In this document: in pieces, positions 33,541 to 43,103 of the stretch | Numbering within the stretch: the first letter of the stretch is position 1 | Layout of the letters: every line of letters begins with the position of its first letter | Source: JBFONV01 sp040779335 | Lineage (GTDB): Bacteria; Pseudomonadota; Gammaproteobacteria; Enterobacterales; Alteromonadaceae | Length of the DNA stretch: 64,000 nt | Direction: 5' to 3' | Assembly: GCA_040779335.1 (NCBI GenBank) | Contig: JBFONV010000006.1 | Coordinates: 62,001 to 126,000 of the forward strand | The notes under the pieces: generated by a model | Database searches by the model: none | What the model was told of the DNA's origin: nothing | What the model saw: the letters and a program-made list of their open reading frames with translations, nothing else | Translations under genes and position numbers: made by a program

Positions 33541-34125
33541 ATATTAATACTAACAGCTAACAAGAAAAACGCTCTAGTTCAAAACAGCTAAAATAAACTA
33601 CCTGTAATTCCTAGTCTAGATCAGATTTTATGAAGGCCGAGCAGATTGAAATCAAATCAATGGATATTACAATGAATAGCGCTAACAAACCAACAATTGC
33701 CGATATGAGGATCAATAGGGTCGTAGTAAATAGTTTTCACGAAGACAGTAACCAGACCGTAAACAGGCCAAGTTAAAAGTATCTGAAACTCTTTTAAAAT
33801 CAGTGTATTTAGCGATTTCATTAACTATCGTTAACTAAAGATTACAATTCATGCGCACAGGATATGCACAGGAAGACTTATACAAAGGAATGGAGGCTTT
33901 ATTAAGTTGTACATGCAAGCTAATGGCGTTATCGCTAAAATAACTCGCCAGCAGAAAACTACCAACGAACGTCAGTGTGGTAAATACGCCTATAAGCCAT
34001 TTTTCAAGTCTCTTCCTTGGACAAATTAAGTTAATGTTCAACCACAAGGTATCAAGTAGTTCACTGCACTACAAATTTCAAACACAAAAAAGCCCCACTC
34101 TGTTAGGAGCAGGGCTTTTAAATAA
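33541..34125. other. Long non-coding stretch left of the tRNA-Leu
   Basis: This stretch has no supported gene. It contains a 70-codon minus-strand frame (33835-34047, TTG start, one hydrophobic helix) and a 48-codon plus-strand frame (33630-33776); both lack ribosome sites and family features. The tRNA-Leu terminator occupies 34086-34117. Confidence 0.4.
34086..34117 (-). terminator. Terminator of tRNA-Leu
   Basis: On the minus strand AGCCC (with CTC/GAG inner pairs) forms an interrupted stem around a TGTTAG loop, followed by a run of six or so T residues (34086-34091). It lies ten bases after the CCA end of the tRNA. Confidence 0.75.
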
Positions 34126-34210
34126 TGGTACCGGTGGGCGGACTCGAACCGCCACGCATTTCTGCAACGGATTTTGAATCCGTCGTGTATACCAATTTCA
34201 CCACACCGGC
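34126..34210 (-). tRNA. tRNA-Leu (anticodon CAA)
   Basis: An 85-base cloverleaf reads 5' to 3' on the minus strand with acceptor pairing GCCGGTG/CACCGGT and an encoded A-CCA end at 34126-34128. The anticodon stem is ACGGA/TCCGT around TTCAAAA, giving anticodon CAA. It has a long variable arm (TGC-AGAAAT-GCG), as in class II tRNAs for leucine, and a standard T-arm GCGG-TTCGAGT-CCGC. The 3' half is repeated in decayed form 5.3 kb to the left. It has a terminator directly downstream. Confidence 0.95.
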
Positions 34211-34416
34211 AAAAGCTTATAGCCTATTTTGCAATTTGCAAAGAAGTCATTTTTCGCTTTAAAAATTGATTTCTTTGTAAACTACTCACCAATGAAGTGG
34301 CTGGCATTATACGAAAATAACCTGTTATGGCAACTATTTTTATCGTTATTTAATGTTATATGACTGATATTTAGCCATTACTCGGGATTATAGGTTCTAA
34401 CAGCACAAAAACTCAG

Positions 34417-34812
34417 CTAATTGGCTGGGGTGTATTTTTGCAACCAAGTTCTTGCTTGTAATTCATCCTCAAAAAATTCGTGCTCTATTCCTGCAATTTT
34501 GTAAATTCGTGTGCACATATCTTGAGTGATTGACGCAGAACTACAATATTTAAGCACAATAGCAACGGCCTTTGGACGTCTTCTTTTTATAAATTCTACA
34601 TGTAGTTCTTTAGCTTGGTTCACCGCTATTGCTTCACCTCGTGGGATCAACAGTACGCTATAGTCCTTGGTGGTTAATTGTTTGGCAGCAGTCGCTAACT
34701 CTTGATGCAAATGATCAAAAAATTCAAGATTCCATGGTCCAACAACATCGATAACAAGCAAACTGCCTTCAACCGATATTTTACATTCACCATGTACTAA
34801 AAATAATGCCAT
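34417..34812 (-). CDS. STAS-like domain protein
   Basis: GGTGG with AAT spacing precedes the ATG at 34812 (MALFLVHGECKISVEGSLL), so I prefer it to the upstream in-frame start. The 131-residue protein has the alternating beta-alpha order of STAS/SpoIIAA folds: ISVEGSLLVIDVVGPWN, LHQELATAAKQL and VLLIPRGEAIAV, with later segments KAVAIVLKYC and FFEDELQARTWL. No phospho-acceptor Ser is evident. Function unknown; STAS proteins are usually regulatory or sensor modules. It stands alone, divergent from the RDD gene. Confidence 0.6.
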   Translation of the reverse strand: MALFLVHGECKISVEGSLLVIDVVGPWNLEFFDHLHQELATAAKQLTTKDYSVLLIPRGEAIAVNQAKELHVEFIKRRRPKAVAIVLKYCSSASITQDMCTRIYKIAGIEHEFFEDELQARTWLQKYTPAN

Positions 34813-34954
34813 TAAATTCCACCTAAACCTGATCAGCATAGGTTTATTCTAGCATCTAGTGACTCATTTATTCGATTTTATCGCAACATAAGATAGCGCT
34901 TAATCTTTGATAGGTGCTTTGTTACACTAGCGCAAATTATTTTGAGATGTATTT

Positions 34955-35455
34955 ATGACTTCAACTACTGTCGGCATGTTTCCGCGTGCTGGATTTATTC
35001 GCCGCTTTAGCTCGTGGATATATGATGTGCTGTTAGCCTGTGCTGTTTATATGACGGCAGGCTTTATTGGCTTTCTCATTTTCGCCGTACTTACACATTT
35101 CGGCGTGGTCAACATGAATGGCCATCAGCACTTAATTGACCTGCAACAATCATCAATTTTCTACAGTGCACTTTTATACGGTTGGAGCTTAAGTTGGGTT
35201 GTGTTTTTCTTTGTTTGGTTTTGGTCGAGAAGTGGTCAAACATTAGGCATGAAAGCGTGGCGTTTACGAGTGCAAAACCAAGACGGCAGTTTAATGACCA
35301 AAAAAACGGCTTTAATGAGAGTGCTACTCACCTTGTTGGGCTTGGGTAATATATTGGTTATCTTTGATCGTAAAAATAAGTTGAGTTTACAAGACCGATT
35401 AACTCATACCGAAGTTGTTATACTATCGCTAGAGGCCAATAAAGGCAGGCTGTAG
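34955..35455 (+). CDS. RDD-family membrane protein
   Basis: The 166-residue protein contains the RDD motif in RRFSSWIYDVLL near the N-terminus, three to four hydrophobic helices and the SGQTLGMKAWRLRVQNQDGS and KLSLQDRLTHTEVV segments characteristic of RDD proteins. RDD membrane proteins often act in ion or solute homeostasis; exact role here is not known. It converges on lptG with a short shared hairpin between the two. Confidence 0.88.
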   Translation: MTSTTVGMFPRAGFIRRFSSWIYDVLLACAVYMTAGFIGFLIFAVLTHFGVVNMNGHQHLIDLQQSSIFYSALLYGWSLSWVVFFFVWFWSRSGQTLGMKAWRLRVQNQDGSLMTKKTALMRVLLTLLGLGNILVIFDRKNKLSLQDRLTHTEVVILSLEANKGRL

Positions 35456-35480
35456 GTAAATATCAATTTAAGATAATATT

Positions 35481-35501
35481 AGCGCGCTTAAGTGGCGCGC
35501 T
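35481..35501. terminator. Hairpin overlapping the lptG stop codon
   Basis: AGCGCGC (35481-35487) pairs with GCGCGCT (35495-35501) around a seven-base loop that includes the lptG stop (35488-35490). On the plus strand the stem is followed by TATTGAT. The stem is partly inside lptG coding sequence and can serve the convergent RDD and lptG transcripts. Confidence 0.55.
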
Positions 35502-36555
35502 TATTGATAAAAAATAACGCGATACTGATGAATACTAAACTCGGTAATGTCGCGCCGAAAATTGGCGGTAACTGGTACACTAAACTCATCGAGCCCATTA
35601 CCTGATTACTGATATGAAAAATTATCCCAGTAAAAACCCCCATCATGATGCGAGCCCCCATAGATACCGAACGTAACGGGCCAAACACAAATGATAAAGC
35701 AACCAGTAACATCACCGCGACGGTGATCGGCTGCATAATTTTGCGCCAAAAAGCCAGTATATACCGACTCGGATCTTGGTCGTTGGCATGCAAATATTCT
35801 AAATAATCATTCAAACCACGAATCGACAGCGATTCTGGTTTAACCGTAACCACGCCTAATTTGTCTGGCGTTAATGACGACGTCCATGTTTGTGTTTCAA
35901 AGCGTTCAGAGGTAACTTGATGCTGTTCAACAAACGTATCAACTACATTGCTAAGTAGCCATGCATTGTCAACATAAACAGCGCTTTGTGCCGATAGCCA
36001 GCTAGATAATTTAAGCTGCTCATTAAAACGATAGATTTGAATATTTTTAAGTGTGCCGGTATCTTCCACTTCACCAATATGGACAAAATAGTCACTGTCT
36101 TTGGCCCAAACACCGTTTTTGGCTGAAATAAGGCTACCACCAGAAATCGCTTGTGCTTTAATTTCTCGTGCAGCAGCTTCTCCCGACGGCGCTAACCACT
36201 CACCGATTGCCATACTAATAAGGATCAAAATAGCGGCGGTTTTCATTACTGATTTAATAATGTTTAACCGCGATAAACCGGCTGCCTGCATAACAATAAG
36301 TTCGCTATTACTGGCCAGCATACCAAGACCAATTAAGCCGCCGATGAGCGCCGACATTGGAAAGAAAACTTCCACGTCGCGTGCTATGCCATAAAATACA
36401 TATAACGCAGCATGCGACAAATCATAGTTGCCACGCCCAACGGTATTCATTTGTTCCACAAATTTAATAATACCGCTTAAACTAACAAAAACCGCTAACG
36501 TCAAAAATGTGGTGGCGGTAATAATACGACCAATATAAACGTCTAATATCTTCAT
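35488..36555 (-). CDS. lptG: LPS export ABC transporter permease LptG
   Basis: LptG and LptF form the inner-membrane permease pair of the LptB2FG transporter, which extracts lipopolysaccharide and passes it to LptC. The 355-residue protein starts at an ATG that overlaps the lptF stop by four bases, with MKILDVYIGRIITATTFLTL as the first helix. Six hydrophobic helices, a large beta-jellyroll periplasmic region (residues about 130-260) and the C-terminal VALSFVFGPLRSVSMGARIM motif match the family. Together with lptF upstream it forms an operon divergent from pepA, the usual gammaproteobacterial order. Confidence 0.95.
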   Translation of the reverse strand: MKILDVYIGRIITATTFLTLAVFVSLSGIIKFVEQMNTVGRGNYDLSHAALYVFYGIARDVEVFFPMSALIGGLIGLGMLASNSELIVMQAAGLSRLNIIKSVMKTAAILILISMAIGEWLAPSGEAAAREIKAQAISGGSLISAKNGVWAKDSDYFVHIGEVEDTGTLKNIQIYRFNEQLKLSSWLSAQSAVYVDNAWLLSNVVDTFVEQHQVTSERFETQTWTSSLTPDKLGVVTVKPESLSIRGLNDYLEYLHANDQDPSRYILAFWRKIMQPITVAVMLLVALSFVFGPLRSVSMGARIMMGVFTGIIFHISNQVMGSMSLVYQLPPIFGATLPSLVFISIALFFINKRAT

Positions 36556-37688
36556 GATTGCGTCCTCATGGTCGATCCCCACTTAGGTATTTTCGCTTTA
36601 AGCAACCACCCACTGCTGCGCCCTTTTAACAGTAAAATTAGACCAAGAATGAGGGCAGATAAATGAATAGGCCAAAGCCCTATGGCACCAGAGACCGAAC
36701 TACTCTCAACCGCTGAACGCATTGCCGTTAGTAATAAAAAATACCCCAAAAATAACAGCAAAGCAGGCAGCATTTTGGCAAACTTTCCTTGACGAGGATT
36801 CACCACGCTGAGCGGCACAGCAATAAAAGTTAAAATTAAACAGGTTAATGGAAATGCTATGCGCCATTGGATTGCCGCCTGATATTCCGGCAGATCTTCA
36901 TTAAATAATTCCTGAGTAGGTAATGCACTTAACTTACGGCGTTTATGTTCAACTTTTTGATCTTGGATTTGAATATGGTACTTGCCGAACGCGACCGAGC
37001 GGAACTCACCATTAAGCGCGTCACTTTGGTAACGCATACCATTTTCTAATATTAGTTTTTGCGAACCTGAATCATCTTCAATTACCTGGCCTTTTTTTGC
37101 GTATACTAGGCTGGAATTAATCACGCTTTGTTCATCTCGTGTTCGATCCGGCAGTTGGGCAACAAATACTTTACTAAAACTATTATCCTGACGGCTTTTT
37201 TCATGAATAAACACCACCGCTTTCTGGTTACCCGTTTTTTGGAAACGTCCGGCGATTAATGAACTGAGTCCAGAATCTGCCGCTAGCTGCTCTTTCGCTT
37301 GATATTCATACTCTGAGGCCATGGGCGCGAGATATAAGGTGAAAATCCCAGTCAAAATAGCGGTGATTAAACTTAAAACCAGTGTCACTCTAACCACATA
37401 CCATTCACTGACGCCACAGGCATGTAAGACCGTCATTTCACTATCTGCATATATTCTGCCATACGCCAGCAAAATGCCGAGAAACAAGCTTAATGGTAGA
37501 ATCATCCCCGCCAAATGTGGAATGTTAAGGCCGATAAAGGTCATCACTAAATGACCCGGAATTCCACCTTCAGATGCATCACCCAGCACCCGAACAAATT
37601 TCTGACTGATAAAAATAGTCATTAACACAAAGAAAACCGCCAACTGCGCTTTGGCAACTTCTTTTAACAAATATCGAAAAATAATCAC
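36552..37688 (-). CDS. lptF: LPS export ABC transporter permease LptF
   Basis: The 378-residue protein starts at a GTG (AGGT seven bases upstream) with MIIFRYLLKEVAKAQLAVFF. It has six hydrophobic helices, the periplasmic jellyroll from about residue 120 (ASEYEYQAKEQLAADSGLSS with AGRF) and the C-terminal AFPLTCLILTFIAVPLSVVN segment that, with RQGKFAKMLPALLLF, is typical of LptF. It is the first gene of lptFG, divergent from pepA, whose start lies 240 bases away. LptF pairs with LptG and LptB2 to power lipopolysaccharide export. Confidence 0.95.
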   Translation of the reverse strand: MIIFRYLLKEVAKAQLAVFFVLMTIFISQKFVRVLGDASEGGIPGHLVMTFIGLNIPHLAGMILPLSLFLGILLAYGRIYADSEMTVLHACGVSEWYVVRVTLVLSLITAILTGIFTLYLAPMASEYEYQAKEQLAADSGLSSLIAGRFQKTGNQKAVVFIHEKSRQDNSFSKVFVAQLPDRTRDEQSVINSSLVYAKKGQVIEDDSGSQKLILENGMRYQSDALNGEFRSVAFGKYHIQIQDQKVEHKRRKLSALPTQELFNEDLPEYQAAIQWRIAFPLTCLILTFIAVPLSVVNPRQGKFAKMLPALLLFLGYFLLLTAMRSAVESSSVSGAIGLWPIHLSALILGLILLLKGRSSGWLLKAKIPKWGSTMRTQS

Positions 37689-37929
37689 TAAAATGACCTG
37701 TAAAAACTTAGTTTTTTTCTGACATACGCACGTTTTTTGAGTAAACTTGTCGTTTTCATAAGTAAATTAAATGTGCGCGTCAAAGGTTATGCTGATGAAT
37801 CCAGCTATAATTATAGCCTTTAGCTTGATACATTTAATAGTAAGCTTATCTATTATTTATAGATTTTAGCAAGCTTATCGACATTTTTATCAAAAATGTG
37901 GTCGATATAATCGCAAATTAGGAGAACCC

Positions 37930-39438
37930 ATGGAGTTCAGTGTAAAAAGTGGCAGCCCAGAAAAGCAACGTAGTGCCTGTATTGTCGTTGGTGTTTTCGA
38001 ACCGCGTCGCCTTTCGGCTATTGCTGAACAACTTGATGAAATTAGTGAAGGATATATTAGCAATTTATTACGCCGTGGTGACTTAGAAGGTAAGTCAGGG
38101 CAAATGTTGTTATTGCATCATGTGCCTAATATTTTAAGCGAGCGTGTATTACTCGTTGGCTGCGGTAAAGAACGGGAACTAGACGAACGTCAGTATCGCC
38201 AGATCATCAGCAAAACCATCAACACTTTAAATGAAACTGGCTCGATGGAAGCGGTTTGTTTTCTCTCTGAGCTACACGTAAAAGGCCGAGATACCTATTG
38301 GAAAGTACGCCAAGCAGTTGAAGCCACACAAGATTGTTTATATAGCTTTAATAGCTTGAAAACGCGTAAAGAAGAGCCGCGTCGTCCGTTACGTAAAATC
38401 GTGTTTAATGTTCCAACTCGACGGGAATTACCAATTGGTGAGCGAGCAATAAACCACGGCTTAGCAGTATCAGAAGGGATCAGCACCTGTAAAAATGTTG
38501 CTAACATGCCGCCTAATATTTGTAATCCGGCTTACTTGGCAGAACAAGCAAGAATTCTTGACAACGATTATGACAAAGTCACCACGACCGTTGTTGGCGA
38601 AAAAGAAATGGAAGAGCTCGGCATGGGCTCTTATTTAGCGGTAGGTAGAGGCTCTCATAACGAGTCATTGATGAGTATCATCAAATATGATGGTGCGGGA
38701 GATGATTCAAATCCACTAGTGTTAGTGGGTAAAGGGTTAACCTTTGATACTGGCGGCATTTCAATTAAACCAGGCGAAGCCATGGATGAAATGAAATATG
38801 ATATGGGTGGTGCTGCTGGCGTACTTGGGGCAATGCACGCATTGGCTGAGCTAAACTTACCGATCAATGTTATTGGCGTTTTAGCTGGTTGTGAAAACAT
38901 GCCTGATGGTAATGCCTATCGCCCAGGTGATATTTTAACAACAATGTCAGGACAAACGGTTGAAGTACTCAATACCGATGCTGAAGGTCGGTTAGTTTTA
39001 TGCGATGCCTTAACCTATGTCGAGCGTTTTGATCCAGAAGCGGTTATCGATGTGGCTACGTTAACAGGCGCTTGTGTCGTTGCATTAGGTAAGCACGCCT
39101 CAGGGTTATTAAGTACCCACAACCCACTTGCTCACGAGCTGCTAAATGCGTCAGACCAAAGTGGTGACCGCGCTTGGCGCTTACCTTTATGGGAAGAATA
39201 CCAAGAGCAATTAGATAGTCCATTTGCTGATTTCACCAATTTAGGTGGTCGGGCAGCGGGTACTATTACTGCGGCATGTTTCTTGGCACGTTTTACCAAA
39301 AAATATCATTGGGCCCATTTAGATATCGCAGGCACTGCATGGCGCAGCGGCGGTAAAGATAAAGGTTCTACGGGTCGTCCGGTAAGTATGCTGACGCAAT
39401 TTTTGTTAAATCGCTCGGGTCAAGAACAAGGCGAATAA
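37930..39438 (+). CDS. pepA: Leucyl aminopeptidase (PepA)
   Basis: The 502-residue protein has AGGAGA before its ATG. The C-terminal M17 catalytic domain contains the metal ligands in VGKGLTFDTGGISIKPG (Lys and Asp), MKYDMGGAAGVLGAM and NTDAEGRLVLCDAL (Asp-Glu and Arg), all complete. PepA removes N-terminal amino acids with two metal ions per subunit and in E. coli also binds DNA for Xer recombination and carAB control. It heads a pepA-holC-valS run, the conserved order in many gammaproteobacteria. Confidence 0.97.
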   Translation: MEFSVKSGSPEKQRSACIVVGVFEPRRLSAIAEQLDEISEGYISNLLRRGDLEGKSGQMLLLHHVPNILSERVLLVGCGKERELDERQYRQIISKTINTLNETGSMEAVCFLSELHVKGRDTYWKVRQAVEATQDCLYSFNSLKTRKEEPRRPLRKIVFNVPTRRELPIGERAINHGLAVSEGISTCKNVANMPPNICNPAYLAEQARILDNDYDKVTTTVVGEKEMEELGMGSYLAVGRGSHNESLMSIIKYDGAGDDSNPLVLVGKGLTFDTGGISIKPGEAMDEMKYDMGGAAGVLGAMHALAELNLPINVIGVLAGCENMPDGNAYRPGDILTTMSGQTVEVLNTDAEGRLVLCDALTYVERFDPEAVIDVATLTGACVVALGKHASGLLSTHNPLAHELLNASDQSGDRAWRLPLWEEYQEQLDSPFADFTNLGGRAAGTITAACFLARFTKKYHWAHLDIAGTAWRSGGKDKGSTGRPVSMLTQFLLNRSGQEQGE

Positions 39439-39472
39439 CTTACGTTAACAGCACTTGAGTATAAGAGTATTC

Positions 39473-39940
39473 ATGAACACACAGGCAACTTTCTACATAT
39501 TGAATGATGATAATGACGCGATAGAAAATTCGTTGCATTATCGTGCCTGCGTGCTTGCCGCCGATTTTTATCGTCAAAATCAACGTGTATTCATCTTTAC
39601 CCAAGATCAAACTCAAGCCCATGGCATAGATGAATTACTATGGGCGTTTGAGCCTATGAGCTTTGTTCCTCATAACCTTTTGGGTGAAGGCCCCAGCTAT
39701 GGTTCAGCGGTTGAAATTAGCTGGCAAGCGCCGAAAAACAGACGACCTATATTAATTAATTTGACTAGCAGTGTGCCGCACTTTGCTAATCAATTTTCAC
39801 AAATCATTGACTTTGTTCCCAGCGACGAAACGTTGAAGCAACAAGCACGAGATAGATTTCGTGATTGTCGACAACGTGGCTTTCAAGTAGATACCCAACA
39901 GGTATCGGAGCAAAATTCACCACAAGTTATCAATAGTTAA
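39473..39940 (+). CDS. holC: DNA polymerase III chi subunit
   Basis: AAGAG lies five bases before the ATG at 39473 (MNTQATFYILND), preferred to an upstream in-frame start. The 155-residue protein has the HolC pattern HYRACVLAADFYRQNQRVF, the LLWAFEPMSFVPHNLLGEG turn with GPSYGSAVEI and the VPHFANQFSQIIDFVPSD segment. HolC links the clamp loader to SSB through psi. It lies 34 bases after pepA and 23 bases before valS, so the three are likely one transcript. The C-terminus is slightly longer than the E. coli protein (147). Confidence 0.93.
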   Translation: MNTQATFYILNDDNDAIENSLHYRACVLAADFYRQNQRVFIFTQDQTQAHGIDELLWAFEPMSFVPHNLLGEGPSYGSAVEISWQAPKNRRPILINLTSSVPHFANQFSQIIDFVPSDETLKQQARDRFRDCRQRGFQVDTQQVSEQNSPQVINS

Positions 39941-39963
39941 GCTATATTCTGACGGAAAATCTG

Positions 39964-42846
39964 ATGGAAAAAACGTTCAAACCCTCTGACATCGAGCAAT
40001 CCCTGTACAAAAGCTGGGAAGAGAAAGGTTATTTTAGTCCCACTGGCGAAGGCGAAGGTTACTGTATTGCTATACCGCCACCAAATGTCACTGGTAGTTT
40101 GCATATGGGGCATGCCTTTCAACAAACCATCATGGACACTTTGATTCGTTATCAGCGTATGCAAGGTAAAAATACCTTGTGGCAAGCAGGTAGTGATCAT
40201 GCTGGTATCGCAACGCAAATGGTGGTTGAACGCAAAATAGCGGCAGAAGAAGATAAAACTCGCCATGATTACGGTCGCGACGCTTTTATCGATAAAGTGT
40301 GGGAATGGAAAGAAGAGTCAGGCGGCACCATTGGTAAGCAAATGCGCCGTTTGGGTAATTCAATTGACTGGGATCGTGAACGATTTACCATGGACGAAGG
40401 CATGTCTGCTGCAGTTCAAGAAGTGTTTGTACGCTTATTCGAAGATGATTTAATTTATCGTGGTAAACGCTTAGTTAACTGGGATCCTAAATTCCACACC
40501 GCTATTTCAGATCTTGAAGTGGAAAACAAAGATAAAAAAGGCCATATGTGGCATTTACGTTATCCACTGGCCGATGGCGCAAAAACGGCGGAAGGTAAAG
40601 ACTATTTGGTGGTCGCGACCACGCGCCCAGAAACCATGCTAGGTGATACGGGTATTGCCGTTAATCCAGATGATGAACGCTATAAAGATTTAATTGGCAA
40701 ACAGGTATTATTGCCACTAGTAAACCGACTCATTCCGATTGTTGGCGACGAACATGCTGATATGGAAAAAGGCACAGGTTGTGTAAAAATCACCCCTGCG
40801 CATGACTTTAACGATAATGAAGTGGGCAAGCGTCACAACTTACCGTTGATTAATATTTTCGATATTAATGCTGCTATTCTGCCATCCGCGGAAGTATATG
40901 ATACTAACGGTGAACCATCTGATGTATATAGTGATGAATTACCAAGTGACCTTGCTGGTCTTGATCGTTTTGTTGCCCGTAAAGCCATTGTTGAACAGTT
41001 TGATGGCTTAGGATTATTAGAAGAGGTTAAAGATCATGACCTAGTGGCACCATACGGTGATCGCTCAGGTGTTATTATCGAACCACTATTAACCGATCAG
41101 TGGTACGTGCGTACAGCTCCGTTAGCCGGACCTGCCGTTGATGCAGTAGAGTCGGGACAAATAGAGTTTGTACCTAAGCAATACGAAAACATGTATTTTG
41201 CTTGGATGCGCGATATTCAAGACTGGTGTATCTCCCGTCAACTTTGGTGGGGACACAGAATTCCGGCTTGGTATGACAATCAAGGTAATGTTTACGTTGG
41301 TCGCAGCGAAGCAGAAGTACGCGAAAAGCATAATATTGCTGCGTTAACTCCACTAACCCAAGATGAAGACGTGTTGGATACTTGGTTTTCATCCGCATTA
41401 TGGACATTCTCGACACTAGGTTGGCCAGAACAAACCGATGATTTAAAAACCTTCCATCCGACTGATGTCTTAGTGACTGGTTTTGACATTATTTTCTTCT
41501 GGGTTGCTCGCATGATCATGATGACCATGCATTTTAATAAAGATGAAAATGGCAACGCGCAAGTCCCCTTTAAGAAAGTTTATGTCACCGGCCTTATTCG
41601 CGATGACGACGGACAAAAAATGTCTAAATCGAAGGGTAATGTTATCGATCCCTTAGATATGATCGATGGTATTTCTCTTGATGAATTACTGGAAAAACGC
41701 ACGGGTAATATGATGCAACCGCAACTAGCGGCCAAAATTGCCAAAGCGACTAAGAAACAATTTCCAGCAGGCATAGAAGCACATGGCACCGACGCACTGC
41801 GCTTTACTTTAACGTCTTTAGCCTCAACGGGACGTGACATTAATTGGGACATGAAACGCTTAGACGGCTACCGTAATTTCTGCAATAAATTGTGGAATGC
41901 CAGTCGCTATGTATTAATGAATACCGAAGAACAAGATTGTGGACGCGCCTTATCTCAAGCAAACGCTGGTGAAATGGAATTGTCGCTTGCTGATCGCTGG
42001 ATACTAGGCCAATTTCAACAAACGGTAAAAACCGTTCACAGCGCCTTTGAATCGTTCAGATTTGATTTAGCGTCACAGGCAATATATGAATTCACTTGGA
42101 ATCAGTTTTGCGATTGGTACCTAGAATTAACTAAACCAGTATTGTTTAAAGGTAGTGAAGCACAACAGCGCGGTACACGTCATACCTTAGTGAATGTTTT
42201 AGAGAATTTATTACGCTTGATGCACCCAATCATGCCTTATATCACCGAGACAATTTGGCAACGAGTGGTACCATTAAGCGATTTCCCAGTGAAAAAATCA
42301 GGCGATGACGTTAGCATCATGATCCAAGCTTTCCCACAGTTTGATCAAGATTTATGCGACCAACAAGCCATTGACGATCTTGAATGGGTAAAACAATTTA
42401 TTATTGCTGTCCGTAATATTCGTGGCGAAATGGATATCTCGCCAAATAAATCGCTCCCGATATTACTGAAGAACATTAATGAACAGGACCAGCGTAGATT
42501 AGAGCAAAACCAACAATTCTTGAGCGCCTTGGCAAAGTTAGAATCTATTGAGGTACTGGCTAGCGACGACGAAGCGCCATTGTCTGCTACTGCAGTAATT
42601 GGTGACCTATCGATACTAATCCCCATGGCAGGGTTAATCGATAAAGAAGCAGAACTGGCCCGATTAAGTAAAGGCATTGAAAAATTAAGCAAAGACGTCG
42701 AGCGTACTCGTGGCAAGCTTAGCAATGAAAACTTTGTCGGCAAAGCTCCTGAGTCGGTGATAAATAAAGAAAAAGAAAAGCTTGCTGAAGCTGAATCAAC
42801 ATTAGCGAGAATGAACGAGCAAAAAGCACAAATAGCAGCAATGTAG
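39964..42846 (+). CDS. valS: Valyl-tRNA synthetase
   Basis: The 960-residue protein has the class I signature PPNVTGSLHMGHAFQ (HIGH) near residue 40, the editing domain with TTRPETMLGDTGI and GTGCVKITPAHDFND, and the second signature GQKMSKSKGNVIDP (KMSKS). The anticodon-binding domain (ILGQFQQTVKTVHSAFESF) and a C-terminal coiled coil of about 60 residues complete the molecule. Editing removes threonyl-tRNA. Gene order pepA-holC-valS is conserved. It is followed by a strong terminator. Confidence 0.98.
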   Translation: MEKTFKPSDIEQSLYKSWEEKGYFSPTGEGEGYCIAIPPPNVTGSLHMGHAFQQTIMDTLIRYQRMQGKNTLWQAGSDHAGIATQMVVERKIAAEEDKTRHDYGRDAFIDKVWEWKEESGGTIGKQMRRLGNSIDWDRERFTMDEGMSAAVQEVFVRLFEDDLIYRGKRLVNWDPKFHTAISDLEVENKDKKGHMWHLRYPLADGAKTAEGKDYLVVATTRPETMLGDTGIAVNPDDERYKDLIGKQVLLPLVNRLIPIVGDEHADMEKGTGCVKITPAHDFNDNEVGKRHNLPLINIFDINAAILPSAEVYDTNGEPSDVYSDELPSDLAGLDRFVARKAIVEQFDGLGLLEEVKDHDLVAPYGDRSGVIIEPLLTDQWYVRTAPLAGPAVDAVESGQIEFVPKQYENMYFAWMRDIQDWCISRQLWWGHRIPAWYDNQGNVYVGRSEAEVREKHNIAALTPLTQDEDVLDTWFSSALWTFSTLGWPEQTDDLKTFHPTDVLVTGFDIIFFWVARMIMMTMHFNKDENGNAQVPFKKVYVTGLIRDDDGQKMSKSKGNVIDPLDMIDGISLDELLEKRTGNMMQPQLAAKIAKATKKQFPAGIEAHGTDALRFTLTSLASTGRDINWDMKRLDGYRNFCNKLWNASRYVLMNTEEQDCGRALSQANAGEMELSLADRWILGQFQQTVKTVHSAFESFRFDLASQAIYEFTWNQFCDWYLELTKPVLFKGSEAQQRGTRHTLVNVLENLLRLMHPIMPYITETIWQRVVPLSDFPVKKSGDDVSIMIQAFPQFDQDLCDQQAIDDLEWVKQFIIAVRNIRGEMDISPNKSLPILLKNINEQDQRRLEQNQQFLSALAKLESIEVLASDDEAPLSATAVIGDLSILIPMAGLIDKEAELARLSKGIEKLSKDVERTRGKLSNENFVGKAPESVINKEKEKLAEAESTLARMNEQKAQIAAM

Positions 42847-42863
42847 TTTTTGCCAATAACTGT

Positions 42864-42893
42864 AAAAAAGCCAGCAAGTTAGCTGGCTTTTTT
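42864..42893 (+). terminator. Rho-independent terminator of pepA-holC-valS
   Basis: GCCAGC (42870-42875) pairs with GCTGGC (42882-42887) around AAGTTA, flanked by A6 on the left and T6 on the right, forming a longer stem. It lies 18 bases after valS and ends the transcript. Confidence 0.9.
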
Positions 42894-43103
42894 GTCATAA
42901 AAAATTAAAGATTATTGGGAACTATTATGTTAATATTTGGTCGCGTTGAGTTTTTGCGTTGCGGAAGAAGGTTTTTACGCGACTATTATTGTTGATTAAA
43001 TATGTACCTTCCTCTGTCTGTACTATACATGGTAGAGGGCATTTACTCCGTAAATATGGCCATTTGGCTAATTGTTAATTATTGAAGATCGGGAAATGTT
43101 GGT

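Noticed and set aside
33630..33776. 48-codon plus-strand frame
   Set aside because: No ribosome-binding site, no family pattern and no support beyond the open frame.
33835..34047. 70-codon frame with one hydrophobic helix near the tRNA-Leu
   Set aside because: TTG start without a ribosome site, no family pattern; may be chance.
28881..34125. Integrative element between the tRNA-Leu copies
   Set aside because: No integrase, excisionase or mobility gene is visible, and the two tRNA segments differ at 12 of 58 positions, too many for a recent att duplication.
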